Assembly: GCA_947034885.2 (NCBI GenBank)
Contig: OX344757.2
Span: 21,198,001 to 21,262,000, forward strand
Length of the DNA stretch: 64,000 bases
Reading direction: 5' to 3'
DNA from: Thuidium tamariscinum
Taxonomy: Eukaryota > Streptophyta > Bryopsida > Hypnales > Thuidiaceae
How positions within the stretch are numbered: the stretch's first letter is position 1; every line of letters starts with the position of its first letter. Positions 47,088 through 59,085 of this stretch are shown in pieces. Position numbers and translations under genes: made by a program. The notes below the pieces were generated by a model. It was not told where the DNA came from and did no database searches. It saw only the letters and a list, made by a program, of their open reading frames with translations.

Positions 47088-50000
47088 CTACCAATTTCTA
47101 ATTGAGGCTTTTGGAAACATTTGGCTAGTTCTCATTGTATTGCCAAATCTTTCAAAGTTAGGATCCTTTGGTTTTTCTGATACAATTAAATCTTCTCGTT
47201 TATTAGCTTGATCCAATATGAAATTTGGAAGGACTAAATGATTTTGGTATCGCTTCAACATTCTCATTGCCCTTGAGTTTAATGGAGTTTCTATGGGAGT
47301 AGCTTTAAAAGGTTTAGAGAAAAGTTGACTTGTTCTTTGGGTGTTTCCATATCTCAAAAACAAAGGTTTTGTTCCTTTTCCTTGAGGAATGACATTTTCT
47401 AGAGGATTGTCACCATCTAATGTTGATTCCATTGAAACCTGCATGCAAAATACAACTTGTTACACAAATACACAACTTGATTCACAATGTCATTTAAGTT
47501 AAAGTTGTTGAAGTGAATGGATTTTCTTGTATAAAAAAAATCTAAGACATTCTAATCTCTATTTTCTCAATAAATGCTTCATGAATTTCTCACACATCTA
47601 ATATAAGACAAGCAACTTGTGTATGTGCTTAAAGTCAAATTTCAATACTAGAAAATTCAATGACAAAACTAACAAAAATTTAATACAAAAGTATCAATTT
47701 TTTGTTGATTTAGAGGTGTTAATTTGGGTATTTTTTTACACAAAAGTGTTGATTTTTTTGGGATGTTTTTTATTAATTTGTTCAAAATAAATTATATAGA
47801 AAATAAATTTTAAATGACATTCAACCATACAAAATCTGCCATGTAAAAAATACCACACCATCAAAATGGCCACATAGGTCACCTTGTCACATGGTCCAAC
47901 CAATAGACAATGGCCACCTTGATATGCGGTTGCCAAGTTGAAATCCTAGACCTCTTGGATACCACCTTAAAGACTCTAACCACTACAATATACTAGAGCT
48001 TCTATGTCAAGAGTTGAGTTTAATTTAGGTACTTCTTTCACTGTCACCCGATAGACTTGTTAATTCAACAAACTTCATAGGCCATTAGGCATAGTAAAAC
48101 AATTTTTTTCAAAAAAATTTGAACTTTGAAAAGTTATGAAATTAAACTAAATTTCATCTTTAAGAATCTGTTTTCAATTTCAAGTCTCCTATCAAAAGTC
48201 ATGAATAAATTTCAGAGAGGGTGTTTAAAAATGTCAAAAAATAAGTTCATTCCAACCCCTCTATGAATTTATCTCATTACTTTTGATTGAAGACTTGAAA
48301 TTGCAAACAGATTTTTAAAGATGAAAGTTAGTTTAATTTCACAACTTTATTTTGTTTAAAGTTGTTTGAAAAAAGTTGTTTTACTATGCCTAAATGGCCT
48401 ATGAAGTCTGCTGATTTTTTTTAATACCAAATTGTGCATGATTAAGCTCTTTAAGAGAAAACATTGTGCATAGAATACTAACCATGGTGAATTAAACATT
48501 TTTCAAATGTCAAAAACTTACTTTAAGATACTTGTAAGTCAAAATAAACAAAAAAAAGTGGTGATTTCTTATTACTTTAGAATAGTAGTGTCCAAATCAA
48601 CAAAAATTGAGTGTTGATTTTGTCAATGTATGCCAAAATTGACAAAAAAAAACAAAAAACTGTAAAAATGAACAATACAATATCCATTTCGACAAAAATT
48701 TGTTAATTTAGTCACTATTTATCCTCTAGTATTTTTAATAGAAATCACATGAAGCATAAAAGACAATTCAATTTCAAATTTATCATTTTGGAGGAGGACA
48801 ATTAAGTGAACATGCCAATCTAAAAGATAATGACTTCCCAAACTCCCTATGAAATTTTTAGATATTGAAGTTATACAATGTGAATCCAAAACATTGGAAG
48901 ATAAAAAAAATGAACTAAGTAGGACCAAAATGCCCCTTTAGAAAAATGTCATCCATTGAGCACTTATTATCCAGGCTTACGTCTTTTCAAGGTTTAACTT
49001 CATAGATTCTAATGTACACATCAAGTCTTAGCTCCAATACCTATTAGTATTCATTGTTCAAGACTTCAAGCTCAATTATGTGACAAAATCTCTTATTCTT
49101 ATTGCTTCAAGATAAAATCCTCAAGTAAGATCAATCCTAATACATCTCATTATATGTTAGTTGTAAGACCAATCATATTTTGGGTTATAAATATGAGAAA
49201 AATATGCTCTATACCTGCAAACTAGGCAGTGGGTCAAAAGCCCGACTAGTTCGTTGGCCATATGGCTTGAAAAAAAGTTGTGAAGTTTGTTGGGTATTTC
49301 CAAATCTCATCCATATAGGTTTCTTTGACTTTGATTTCATTTCATTATTTGATGATTCTAATGATTTTGACAAGATGTTTCTAGATTCATTGTTGTGGCC
49401 CAACATAAGCTCTGATATGCGACGCATTGTCTTCTCGTCTGGAACCTCTGAGGTTCCTTGGTATGGGTCCAAAATCTTATCATGATCAATTTGTGCAAAT
49501 GGAGAAATCTTCCATCGATATGTCAAGTTTCGCTCCATTGAAAATGGGTTGATGATGCAAATTCGCTTTGTACCAATTGCATTCAATGGCACTCGCTTCC
49601 GCTCAATATATATGCGCTTCTTTGGGAAGAGCTCCAAGCGCAAATCTTCTGTCTTTGTAATACACACCTACACTCGCAATTTATTCATTTAGGAGCAATT
49701 CAACACTAAAATCAAAGTATATTCTTTTGGAATAAAATAAATTGACAATGAACTATAAGAGGTGCAAGTGATGGCATTCCAAATATATTTTAAGCCTAAA
49801 AAAATGACAAGGCACTTTGCCAAAAATAATTTGACTTTGGACCAATAGGTGCATTATTTGTTTCTACAACAATTTTGAAAGTCATCCATCAACCACTTCG
49901 GGGCCTTTGCAACATTTCAAGGTTCATGGATATGAAAGGATCATGTTGACTTTGTGTGTATAACAATAAAAGAAGATGACCATTTGGGATGCAATCTATG

Positions 50001-53000
50001 TCAGTTTTGAAGGTGATCAATAATGTGAAAGTTATGGACTTTGATATACATCTCTTTTGAAAACTTATAAAAATTTATGGTATTTCAAGAAAATGTGATT
50101 CTACTTTCTATTATTATTAAAAAAAATTAATAGAAGAAATGTTTAAAACTTCTTTCTTTTAGTGTAGACTCCACTTGTGTTGTATTCATGTAGAAAGATG
50201 AAATACAAATCTCAAATTATAGAGATCCAAGTATTTGCTAAAGCATTTGCATCATGGAGGAAAATTCATCACCCCAAACAATTTGTAACACATGTCATGG
50301 TAGGTGTTAAGTGAATCACACCTTAAATTTTTAACTCAAAACAATTAGATGTTGAAAGGAAATAATGAGAGTGCTTAGTGAATACCTAAGAATGAGATTT
50401 TTGTTGTTGTTTGCTTAGCTATTGAAGGTTGTATTTCATCTTTCTAAAGGAGTCATCTCTCAACTATGCAAGAAATTTGATTACTTAAAGTCAAATGATT
50501 TTCATTAAAAACTCTAGTTAAATTCAAAACTCATATTTGTAACGTACACCTTCCATCCTATCTTAGTTAACAAGACTGAACCAAAGAGTTCTCATTAAAG
50601 ATTTAGAAATACAAAGTATAATATCAAGCTCTTCAAATTCATGATTCTAAATGGAAAGCTTGTATGACTTCTTCTACAATCTTATCTTGCCCATGCCTTC
50701 AAAATTTGTGTTATATCTTTGGGAAGAGAACTACAATAGATATTAGTAGTAAAGAAGGTATAAATATTGAAATCTAGTGTTTTTCTAGGATAAACACTAG
50801 CATAAAATAACCAAATTTTGAACCTTAGAAGGGCTTGTAGACCTTATGGCTTCAGTGCTTACAATTGATATCTTAATACATGGTTTGGCAATTTGTCTAG
50901 GCCAAGGTGTAGTGGTAATGCTTTATACACTAAAGATTGTAGCCTACTGTGGATTTGTGGATAAAAAATAAAAATAAAAATCCTTGACCTCCAAGTCTTT
51001 GATGTGGCGACGCATGTCAAGAGAGATTGAGTTGTTCTTGCAGCGCCAAATAGATGGCAAGTACATGGAGGGGTGGGGTAAGTCTAAGTGAGGGAACTTT
51101 GGACCTTTGTGTAGGATCTTTCCTTGCAACCAATTAGGCCGTGTAGGATCCCGGTTAATATTGAGTGGCATTTGTCCACAATTTTTTATCTTCACAAGAT
51201 ACTTAGAACATCCACGTTTTGATCCATTTGCTTCTATCTTGCGAACTACTTCTTCACCCTTGATTACCTAACTCAACCATATTATTTTGCATGAAATTTA
51301 GCTATATGAAAGTTCACTAACAAACAAATTGATTAGAATATTTACAAGGTTTTTTGTAACTAATGACAACACTTGCAATGCAACATTATATATTGTAGCC
51401 AAATTTCCTCCTAGTATCACTCATGTATCATTCAAATATTACTTAATTAAGTACCATCTATTTTTTATCCAAATGTCTCCCAAATATTATCCAAATATTA
51501 TTAAGCAGATATCATTCAAGTATAGCTCAACTATCATTTCTATAATACATAAGTATCAAAGAAAGAAAATATAAGCCAATATGCTAGCTACTCATGTGAG
51601 ATAGATTGAATTAATTTGATTATTAATTGTTGTTTAAAATCTATATTTACTTTTGCTAACCTGGCCAAAGACAACATGATGGCCATCTAACCAGGGACAT
51701 GGTGCTAATGTAATGAAGAATTGGGAGCCATTGGTGTTGGTCTTGCCAGAGTTTGCCATGGACAACATGCCAAAGCTAGTATGTTTTATCTCAAAGTTCT
51801 CATCGTCAAAGAGTTCCCCATAAATGGATTCACCTCCCATGCCATTATTGCGCACAAAGTCACCTCCCTATCTCATTCAACCATCATAATGCTCAATTTT
51901 AATTTTTGATCAACTAACCATCATGCTACTAAAAAATTAAAATACATTATCATATTTAGTAAAATTATAAAATTACAAAAAACCAGCACTTTTGAGATGA
52001 TTGTATTGAAACTTGAATCTACATTTATCATCCTAGTTTTTAGAGTTGTGAATATACACTTGAATATTCCAATGGGGATGTATTTAAAATTCAAGAATAC
52101 ATACATCAAAATTTATCTATGTATCAAAATTTTGCAAAGTTAGAAAGGTCAAAGATGATTTGAATGAAAAAAATAAAGGTGAACAATCTTTATAGTGAAA
52201 TCAATAAAAATTAAGTGCTTCTCAAAATGTGTCTTAGAAAGTGCAAAGAATGAATTAATGTTTCTTGTATAATGTTTAATAACATGAGTATATTAAAATG
52301 TAAGCACAACTTAGAAAAATCTACCAATTCATTTTTGAATTCTTACAACTTTTCCACATTATATTTGATTAGCTACATCATTACTAGAAGATACTGTTGT
52401 TTTGTTGTTTTGGTTGCAAAGATTTGGTCACTTTTTTTTGTTGATTTTGACACATATTAATTGAAATTTGTCTGAATCAACAAAAAAGTGACTAAACCAA
52501 CGTGACCAAAACAAAACAAAATCGAATTTTTCAGTTGACAAGAATTTATTACAATTTAACTTCATGTAATTAAAAAAATGAGAGCTTATAACATTAGTAG
52601 CCTTTAGAAAGGCTGCCTTTTCCTCTTTGAAGGCCCTCATCCATCAAAAACATCTAGATAGGGAACTAAAGTGTAATAAAGAAGATTTGTTTTGTTATTA
52701 ATTGTATTGTAGTTTTTTGTTGCAACCTTGGCACTAGCTAACTAAGTAAAGTTCACTATCTAACAATTTTGACATGTATGACATATATTAGTAGTTACTG
52801 ATTTTGGTGTAAATTATTCGACACTAATTCATCATACAAATGAAATGATGTGGAATATTCCACATCATTCCATCAAACCAAAGGCAGGCTGTAGTGTTAC
52901 TACAAAACATTATGCTCTTGAAAATATAATAATGATTTTGAGACAAATTTGATTTTAAATAGTAATATTAATTTAGATGCAACAAACAACTATAGTAGTA

Positions 53001-53960
53001 TGAGAGCTTTTGTCCTTCTTGAATTTCTTCACACATAGCTTAAACTATCAATGTATAGTAAAGCATCTTCCTTTCAATACAAATCTTATAGGGATCTTTT
53101 AGAGGATCAAGACAAAAATTTGTTTATGAATGTCATAGAAGGATGTTGCAACTTCAATTGAACTATGTATAAGAATAGGATTTGACTCACTTGAATGCAA
53201 AAGTTGGGGATAATTCGAAAGAGTTCGCTATGGCGGTACCAACGAAATGATCCTGAGGAGCCTGTACCATATTCCCCTGTACATAGCCCTCGAAAATTCT
53301 CTGCTGTCTTAGGCACCACATTTTTAAAGAGTTCAAACCAAATGCGCCCCTCAAATACTTTGTTGATAGTGATGTCAAAGTACACAATGGGGTTGGGAGT
53401 CTCTTTGGATTCTTTTGCAAGCTTAAGCTCCAACAGACTCTTGTTCATTCATAATACACCCATTAATTTTTCATATGACAAGTATCATTGAAGGATTTCA
53501 CAATTTAAAGAAAATCAACTATTGTCTGAAGTTGTTTTGTGCAAAATGAGAAGAAAAATACAAAAAATAAAATGGAAAAGGACGTAAGAGGAAAGAAACA
53601 TAGAAAAAGAAGGTGCCAAAATGTAAGAAGATTCTTTGAAATCTTGACCCTTTTATCAAAACCTAAATTTTTCATGTTGATTGGCTTTCCTTGAAGAATT
53701 CTAGAATCTACTTAGCCTTTAGAAAACCTACTACTACCATCCAATCTTCATGCATAATAGGATGGCGTTAGAAAAAATTGATTCAAAAATTCTTATCAAT
53801 GCAATACTCACCTTTCTTTTGGCACACCCTCTACTAGAGCCTCTACACCTCCCACCATTGGCACATCAACGTCTACTATAGCCTCTGAGACTTCAATATT
53901 CATCTTTGAGCCCAACTTTGAATCCTTAAGTGTGGACTTGCGAGCAATTGCCTTAGCCAT
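47088..53960 (-). CDS. Cyclophilin-type peptidyl-prolyl isomerase with repeated C-terminal GNT-TSQ motif
   Basis: Six coding exons on the minus strand (53960-53812, 53437-53191, 51867-51661, 51267-50989, 49667-49215, 47438-47088) join in phase to 561 aa. Residues about 65-233 form a complete cyclophilin domain: [22 protein letters not shown] (catalytic Arg), [23 protein letters not shown] and [11 protein letters not shown] (Trp and His of the active pocket). It should therefore be an active prolyl isomerase. The tail of about 330 residues is not an RS, RRM, TPR or WD domain. It carries three copies of one motif: [15 protein letters not shown] (415-429), [15 protein letters not shown] (474-488) and [14 protein letters not shown] (542-555). 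I do not recognise this architecture. Introns 2-5 are phase 0. The exon 2 acceptor is weak, so that border is least certain. The first 49 residues lack an obvious targeting signal. Confidence 0.88.
48071..48407. mobile_element. Foldback element in cyclophilin intron 5
   Basis: The left arm starts AACTTCATAGGCCATTAGGC and the right arm ends in its near-complement GCCTAAATGGCCTATGAAGT. Pairing continues inwards for about 150 bp. There is no coding potential. It is probably a MITE. Confidence 0.75.
52423..52500. repeat. Short inverted repeat in cyclophilin intron 2
   Basis: TTGGTCACTTTTTTTTGTTG pairs with CAACAAAAAAGTGAC and TAAACCAA across a loop of about 20 bp. Confidence 0.65.
52844..52869. 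repeat. 26-bp perfect palindrome in cyclophilin intron 2
   Basis: AATGATGTGGAAT is followed directly by its exact complement ATTCCACATCATT, with no loop. Confidence 0.9.
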
Positions 53961-54481
53961 GGCTCCACCTACAATACAAAATAAAACCCTTTGAAATTCT
54001 TTCAAGTCTCAATAAACATTTATATTCTTCATATATCATCAATTTTGTTAGATGGCCATAATTCCATAGCTTTCCACTTCTTTGCACTAATGGTTCAAAA
54101 CAAGAAACAATACCAATGACAATTTTTAGAGTTTATACACATGAATACTATTGAGCATTCAAAATTGAGCAAATCAACAAATTGATAGAAATTATACTTA
54201 TTGCAGTTTTCAAAACTTGTGTAGATGAATTCCACAATTTTGTTACAAATTAACAAATTGACAATATATGGTAGGAAACAATTCCATCCAAAAGGAGTTC
54301 ACTTGAATTTATGAGTCATAACTATTTCTTTTCACCAAATTATAGTAGAATTTCCTTCAGATTTTCATTCAGTTTCTACAAAGTTTCTTTTTCTACATTA
54401 GATCACCCATTGTAGTGTCTTCATTCTAATGATGCCTAATTGTGAAAGAAAAAAAACATTTGTCCCTTACAAGTAACTTAC

Positions 54482-54649
54482 CTTGTAATGATTTGAAAGG
54501 TTTGATGGGAAATAGGAGAATGGTGATGATGTTGCCCAACAAGAGATGAAAAGCGGGGTAGCTTCAATTGAACTATAGCCCTTCACTCCAATTACTCTCA
54601 ACCCATCTTTTGTATGATTTTGTTGGATGAAGTATCTTTCCATCTTCAA
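54482..54649 (-). other. Probable 5'UTR exon of the cyclophilin gene with an upstream ORF
   Basis: A consensus donor CAAG/GTAAGT ends this stretch at 54482. A good acceptor (TTTTGTATTGTAG) at 53969-53970 leads 8 nt later to the start codon context GCCATGG at 53960. The stretch contains an ATG-started ORF (MKMERYFIQQ...) in a frame different from the main start after splicing. It would therefore act as an upstream ORF. This is inferred from splice signals only. Confidence 0.5.
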
Positions 54650-55299
54650 TTTAACCTTTAACGCCCAAATCCTTGCTCAAAAATTTGCATTATTGATTTG
54701 TTTTTATCTCAAATCCTTATGAATGAAGGACTACAATTTGTCGTCTACTATTTTTGAGGAGAATTATTAGAATTTGTTTGCACATAAGAAACATGGGTAG
54801 ACCCTTCAAGCCCTAAGCATTTGATAAGCAAGGCTATATTAAGAAAATAATGTAACCAATGATGTACTTTCAATGATACATTTATGCCTCTATCTTGTAT
54901 AAATTTCTTAAAGCTTGACATAGGCCTTCATTCTATTAAACTATCCTATATACCAATCAATTTATTAAAAACCTTGTAAAGCTAATGCACATTGTGATGA
55001 ACATTGGTGAAGACTATCAAATAGGGTACGGTACATAGTAACTATAGTTACATTGGCATATTAGTACAATCTGGTACTAAAAGCTTACAAATTGCTATAG
55101 TAAGCCATTCAATGATTTGTACATTAAGTAGAATAAAATTGACTTTTTCTTTCTTGCACAATTATCACTCAATTTTTATCCAATCCATACTCAATAATAC
55201 CTAATTTTGGTTTTAAATAAATAAATTTTTATTTTTTAGGGATTTTAAAAGTTAATCTGTGATATTTTACATAATATTTTATCGAAAAAAATTGGTGAT
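54650..55299. other. Cyclophilin upstream spacer
   Basis: AT-rich. It should contain the cyclophilin promoter near its left end. Nothing else is recognised. Confidence 0.5.
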
Positions 55300-55722
55300 G
55301 AATTTTTAAAATTTGATTGTATGCACACTTAGAAAACATCTATGTACACACCTTTGATATAGAAAAAAGCACCCCCTTTAGTGACAAAAATATGATCAAT
55401 AAAGAATTTATTCTTAGGCATCATATGACCAAACTTTGTAAAATAGATATCTCTTTATTTTAATTAGATTTTTCTAATTGACCTTCAAACTATAACTAAC
55501 TTTGTACATTTCAGGTTTTCAAAATGATAGTACAATTACTTTGCCAAAATCTAGTTGAGATGTACAAAATTAAAATCTATGTTACAAAGTTTGGTCATAT
55601 GACGCCTCACATTGAATTCTTAATTGATCATATTTTTGTTCCTTAAGGGGGTGTTTTTTTAATATGAAAGGTGTGTATTTGGATGTCTTCTATATAAATA
55701 TGCAATTGAATTTTTAAAATTC
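55300..55722. mobile_element. Foldback MITE-like element
   Basis: The outer ends AATTTTTAAAATTTGATTG and CAATTGAATTTTTAAAATT are inverted. The arms of about 140 bp share ACACACCTTT, AACACCCCCTT-like and CATATGACCAAACTTTGT blocks in reverse complement. The central spacer is about 150 bp. There is no ORF. Confidence 0.8.
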
Positions 55723-55961
55723 AACAATTGTTGTTCACAAGAAAATAAAATGTAGAACCATGAAATTTGACTTAAAAAATTCACCAGAAATGAAATTTTG
55801 TTTTTTTAAACTGAAATTTGGCATATATTATTTGGATTGCATAACAATGCAATGACAATTATGCTTACCAAAATATACCAATTATATTGCACATTGTAAG
55901 AAAAATGTGAGGCTCAAATCAGTTGGTTGTAAGATTACAATATACGACTCTACAAGAACTA

Positions 55962-56890
55962 TTAACCCCTAAAGGACCAAGAGTCCCCTCGGGGGACTTT
56001 AAGAATTCGGGCAAGTACTTGTGACTTCAGTTTTTAATGAATTTTCTTGAAATTTTCACATAAGATAGAAAAACTGATTAGCTCTGTGGAATTTTTTTTT
56101 TTTTCAATTGGTGACCAAGAGCAAAAGTTATGCCATCTTAAACATAATTTTCATGTCGCCGGGCAGAAAAAAAAATCTACAAAAACTTCAAAATTTAAAA
56201 ATTAATTTTTTTTTCCTATAGATTTTATTTTTGTCTACAAGTGAAGCTTTGATTCATTCCATTTGGATTAGTAATGTGAAAGTTATGAACAATCTTGTTT
56301 TTCGGGCAATCTAAGCATCTTCCTGAAAAAATAACTTATAGGATTCATTTGTGAATGCAATTTTCACAATTTTTAAAAAACAATTGTTGGACAAGGTTGA
56401 TTTTTTTTGCTAGAACAATCTCACCATTGGGATTATTGTGTTTCAATTCCATCTATGAGATATTTGCAATTTAGTTTTTCTTTCAATCTTGGACCTACAT
56501 CTACTTGACAATTTTTTAAAGAATGAAAAAAAAGTCTTTATTTTGTGAATTTTTTTTCCTAAGCTCTTAGCTCAATTTCTCAATAGAAAAAAATTTAAAT
56601 TCAAGGTCTGTAGTGCAAAAAAATTACATAAATGGAGGACAAAGTCATTTGAAGTTGCAAACTAGAGTTTAAGAAAACTTTGTTTTCCAACTTTGAATGC
56701 TCATATCTTCCTATCTATACGGTCAAACTTCATGAAATTTTCACCAAATAATCTTAGTTAAGTAAAGTACAAGATCCTATGGTTAGATTCTAAAAATTTA
56801 GTTTTTTTGTTTTTCATGGATGAATGGAGCAAAAATGGCAGTTTTGAGTGGTTTTGGGTTGAAAAACGGCCGTGGTCCTTTAGGGGTTAA
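55962..56890 (+). mobile_element. piggyBac-like TTAA non-autonomous element, complete
   Basis: TTAA (55962-55965) and the left end CCCCTAAAGGACCA mirror the right end TGGTCCTTTAGGGG and TTAA (56887-56890). It is 2 bp shorter than the copy at 31020-31950 and very similar to it along its whole length, including the subterminal GTCCCCTCGGGGGAC hairpin. There is no transposase ORF. Its right TTAA is also the start of the next element. Confidence 0.87.
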
Positions 56891-57696
56891 CCCCTAAATG
56901 CCCAAGCCTTTTCAAGTGTGTTTTGACTATGAATAAAGTGCATGGACTTGTAGTCATCCCTAGTGAAGCAAATTGATTTTTTTTCAAAATCTAACCGCAT
57001 AGATGTTTAAAGATCTTGTTTATTGGTAAGTACACAAATTTTGAGTACAAAATTGCATTGGAGTTGTGAGATTATAATGAGAGAAGAATACATTTTCTAT
57101 ATTTAGTATGTTGCCTTTTCCCACAATGTTTCTCAAATTTGCATATAAATTCTTTTTGGGATTTGAGGTGACATGAACAACTACAAAAAGTGTTAGCACA
57201 CTAAAATGCACTTCTAAAAAACTTAATTTCACATGAAAAGCTATTAAATTCATTACACAATCCACCTTGCAATTGTTGAAATGCAATTATTTTTATAAGT
57301 AGAAATTGCAAATAACTCCAAATCAATAGTTGTATGTTTAAATTTTCAATAGTGAATATCATGAAAACACTTTCCTCTTTCCATTGGGACCATTTTCAAA
57401 GCAAATGGATATGTACAATTTTTTAGATCTCAAATTAAGTGAAATTGCATAAAGCTAGGAAATGAAGTAAAATTGGCAAGCTTTACACTTCACTTATAGT
57501 ACATGTATGCCTTTGAAGACCTCTCAATAATCAAATATGTACTTTTTTCCGTGAAAAATGAAAGTTTTCAATAGTTAACCCTTAAAACTGCCCAAAAAAA
57601 ATTTTAAAACAGGCATAGGAATTTAACTGCCCATTCAGAAATGGGCTTGAAATTTCAGGTCGACCATATATGGTCGCTGGGGTAGTTAGGGGTTAA
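56887..57696 (+). mobile_element. Second TTAA element sharing a target with its neighbour
   Basis: TTAA CCCCTAAATGCCCA at 56887 and GGGGTAGTTAGGGG TTAA at 57683-57696 are inverted, with 12 of 14 positions matching. The interior differs from the 0.93-kb family, so this is a second family with similar tips. A shorter reading is also possible: TTAA CCCTTAAAACTGCCC at 57575 with the same right end gives a 122-bp element. Confidence 0.55.
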
Positions 57697-57837
57697 GTTG
57701 AGTAGGTTGTCTAATCCAATCAATTTGAAGAACTTTTTGTAATAGTTTATGATTTAAATAAAATATGAGTGATTTGTGACAATCCCATCTAAAGTACTTG
57801 TCATCATTATGAAGTTGGATAGAAGTATAGCAACGAT

Positions 57838-58062
57838 GCTAGTATGTGAGCATAAAAGTGTGAGTCTATAAGCCTTGAGCCTAAATATAAATAAGTATCC
57901 TATATTCATTGAAAGTGTTTATAACATAAATACCTATAATAAAGGTTTTTAGAACATAGATACACTATAACCATTGAGGTGTCTATAATATAGATATCTA
58001 TACTATAGGTGTATGGAACTCTAGGCTCATAGGCTCATACTTTCTATGCTCATATACTAGCA
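57838..58062. mobile_element. Foldback MITE-like element
   Basis: TGCTAGTATGTGAGCATAAA at the left pairs with TCTATGCTCATATACTAGCA at the right. Pairing continues through GTGAGTCTATAAGCC and its near-complement. The total length is about 225 bp. Confidence 0.8.
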
Positions 58063-59085
58063 ACTATGCTCTTTCGGAGGTTCATTTTTTTCTTGATAAG
58101 TTGGTGGAGGTAGAAATTTCCTCATTGAAGTGTTCATTTCTTACATTAAAAAAATATTTATTTACAGATTACCAAAAATGAATTTCTAGTGTATTTCAAT
58201 TGCTTTTATGTCTTTACTCTTGATATAAATTTTAACTACAAGGACAAATTCCCTTTGATTTTGAGCCCAACTAATTAAATGACATTTACCAAGTGCAATT
58301 TCTATTTCTATTTCTATTTCTATTTTTAAAAGAAGCTTAAAATTATACATTATATAGCAATTTGAACTTTGGATCTATTATTACTATCTTTTTATATTCT
58401 AATTATAGATTGACACAAAATTGATTTACACCAAGATGTTCTAGTGCACAATGATTGAAGCATATTTTATAATTAATATAAGGTCCTTCACTTTTTATTG
58501 AGGTTCACAATTATTATAACCTATAAATAGTAAAGGGTTTTTTCAAGAAAATTTTCAAAGACTGAAATTTTTTAGAGCATTCACAACATTAGATAGTTTA
58601 AACTTCTTTTGCATTCAAAACACACAAAATTGCAATAGCCCATTAAGTCAATGTGTCAAAAAAATCCAATGCATTTGACAATATATGGATGAATGTTGAG
58701 AGCTTTGGAGTTCCACAATAAAATGAAGTATTTCTACTTTGGCACTTCATAAGAAATTTTTTAATTTTTTTAAATTAAAACTTAAATTTTAAAAAAAATA
58801 AAAATTGCCAAGGACTAAAAAGTATATATCAAAAAAGCTTTAGAATCCAAGATTGCAATATTTTCATTATAGTTTTTGAAGTAAGAAGAAACTTTTTTTT
58901 TTTTTCAAAATTGTCTTACATTGTTAATAAAGTTGGACTCCTCTTGGAGTCGAATTTTAGAACAAAAAATAGTCTCTTCTTGATAATTTAATAGTATCCC
59001 ATATTTAATTTATATACATGCCAATTTAAAAGATAGTAGAGAGGTTTAGCAATAGATATTTTCAATTGTAAACCATCCAATTTAA
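58063..59085. other. AT-rich spacer
   Basis: No gene is seen. A (CTATTT)n microsatellite lies near 58300-58326. Confidence 0.5.
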
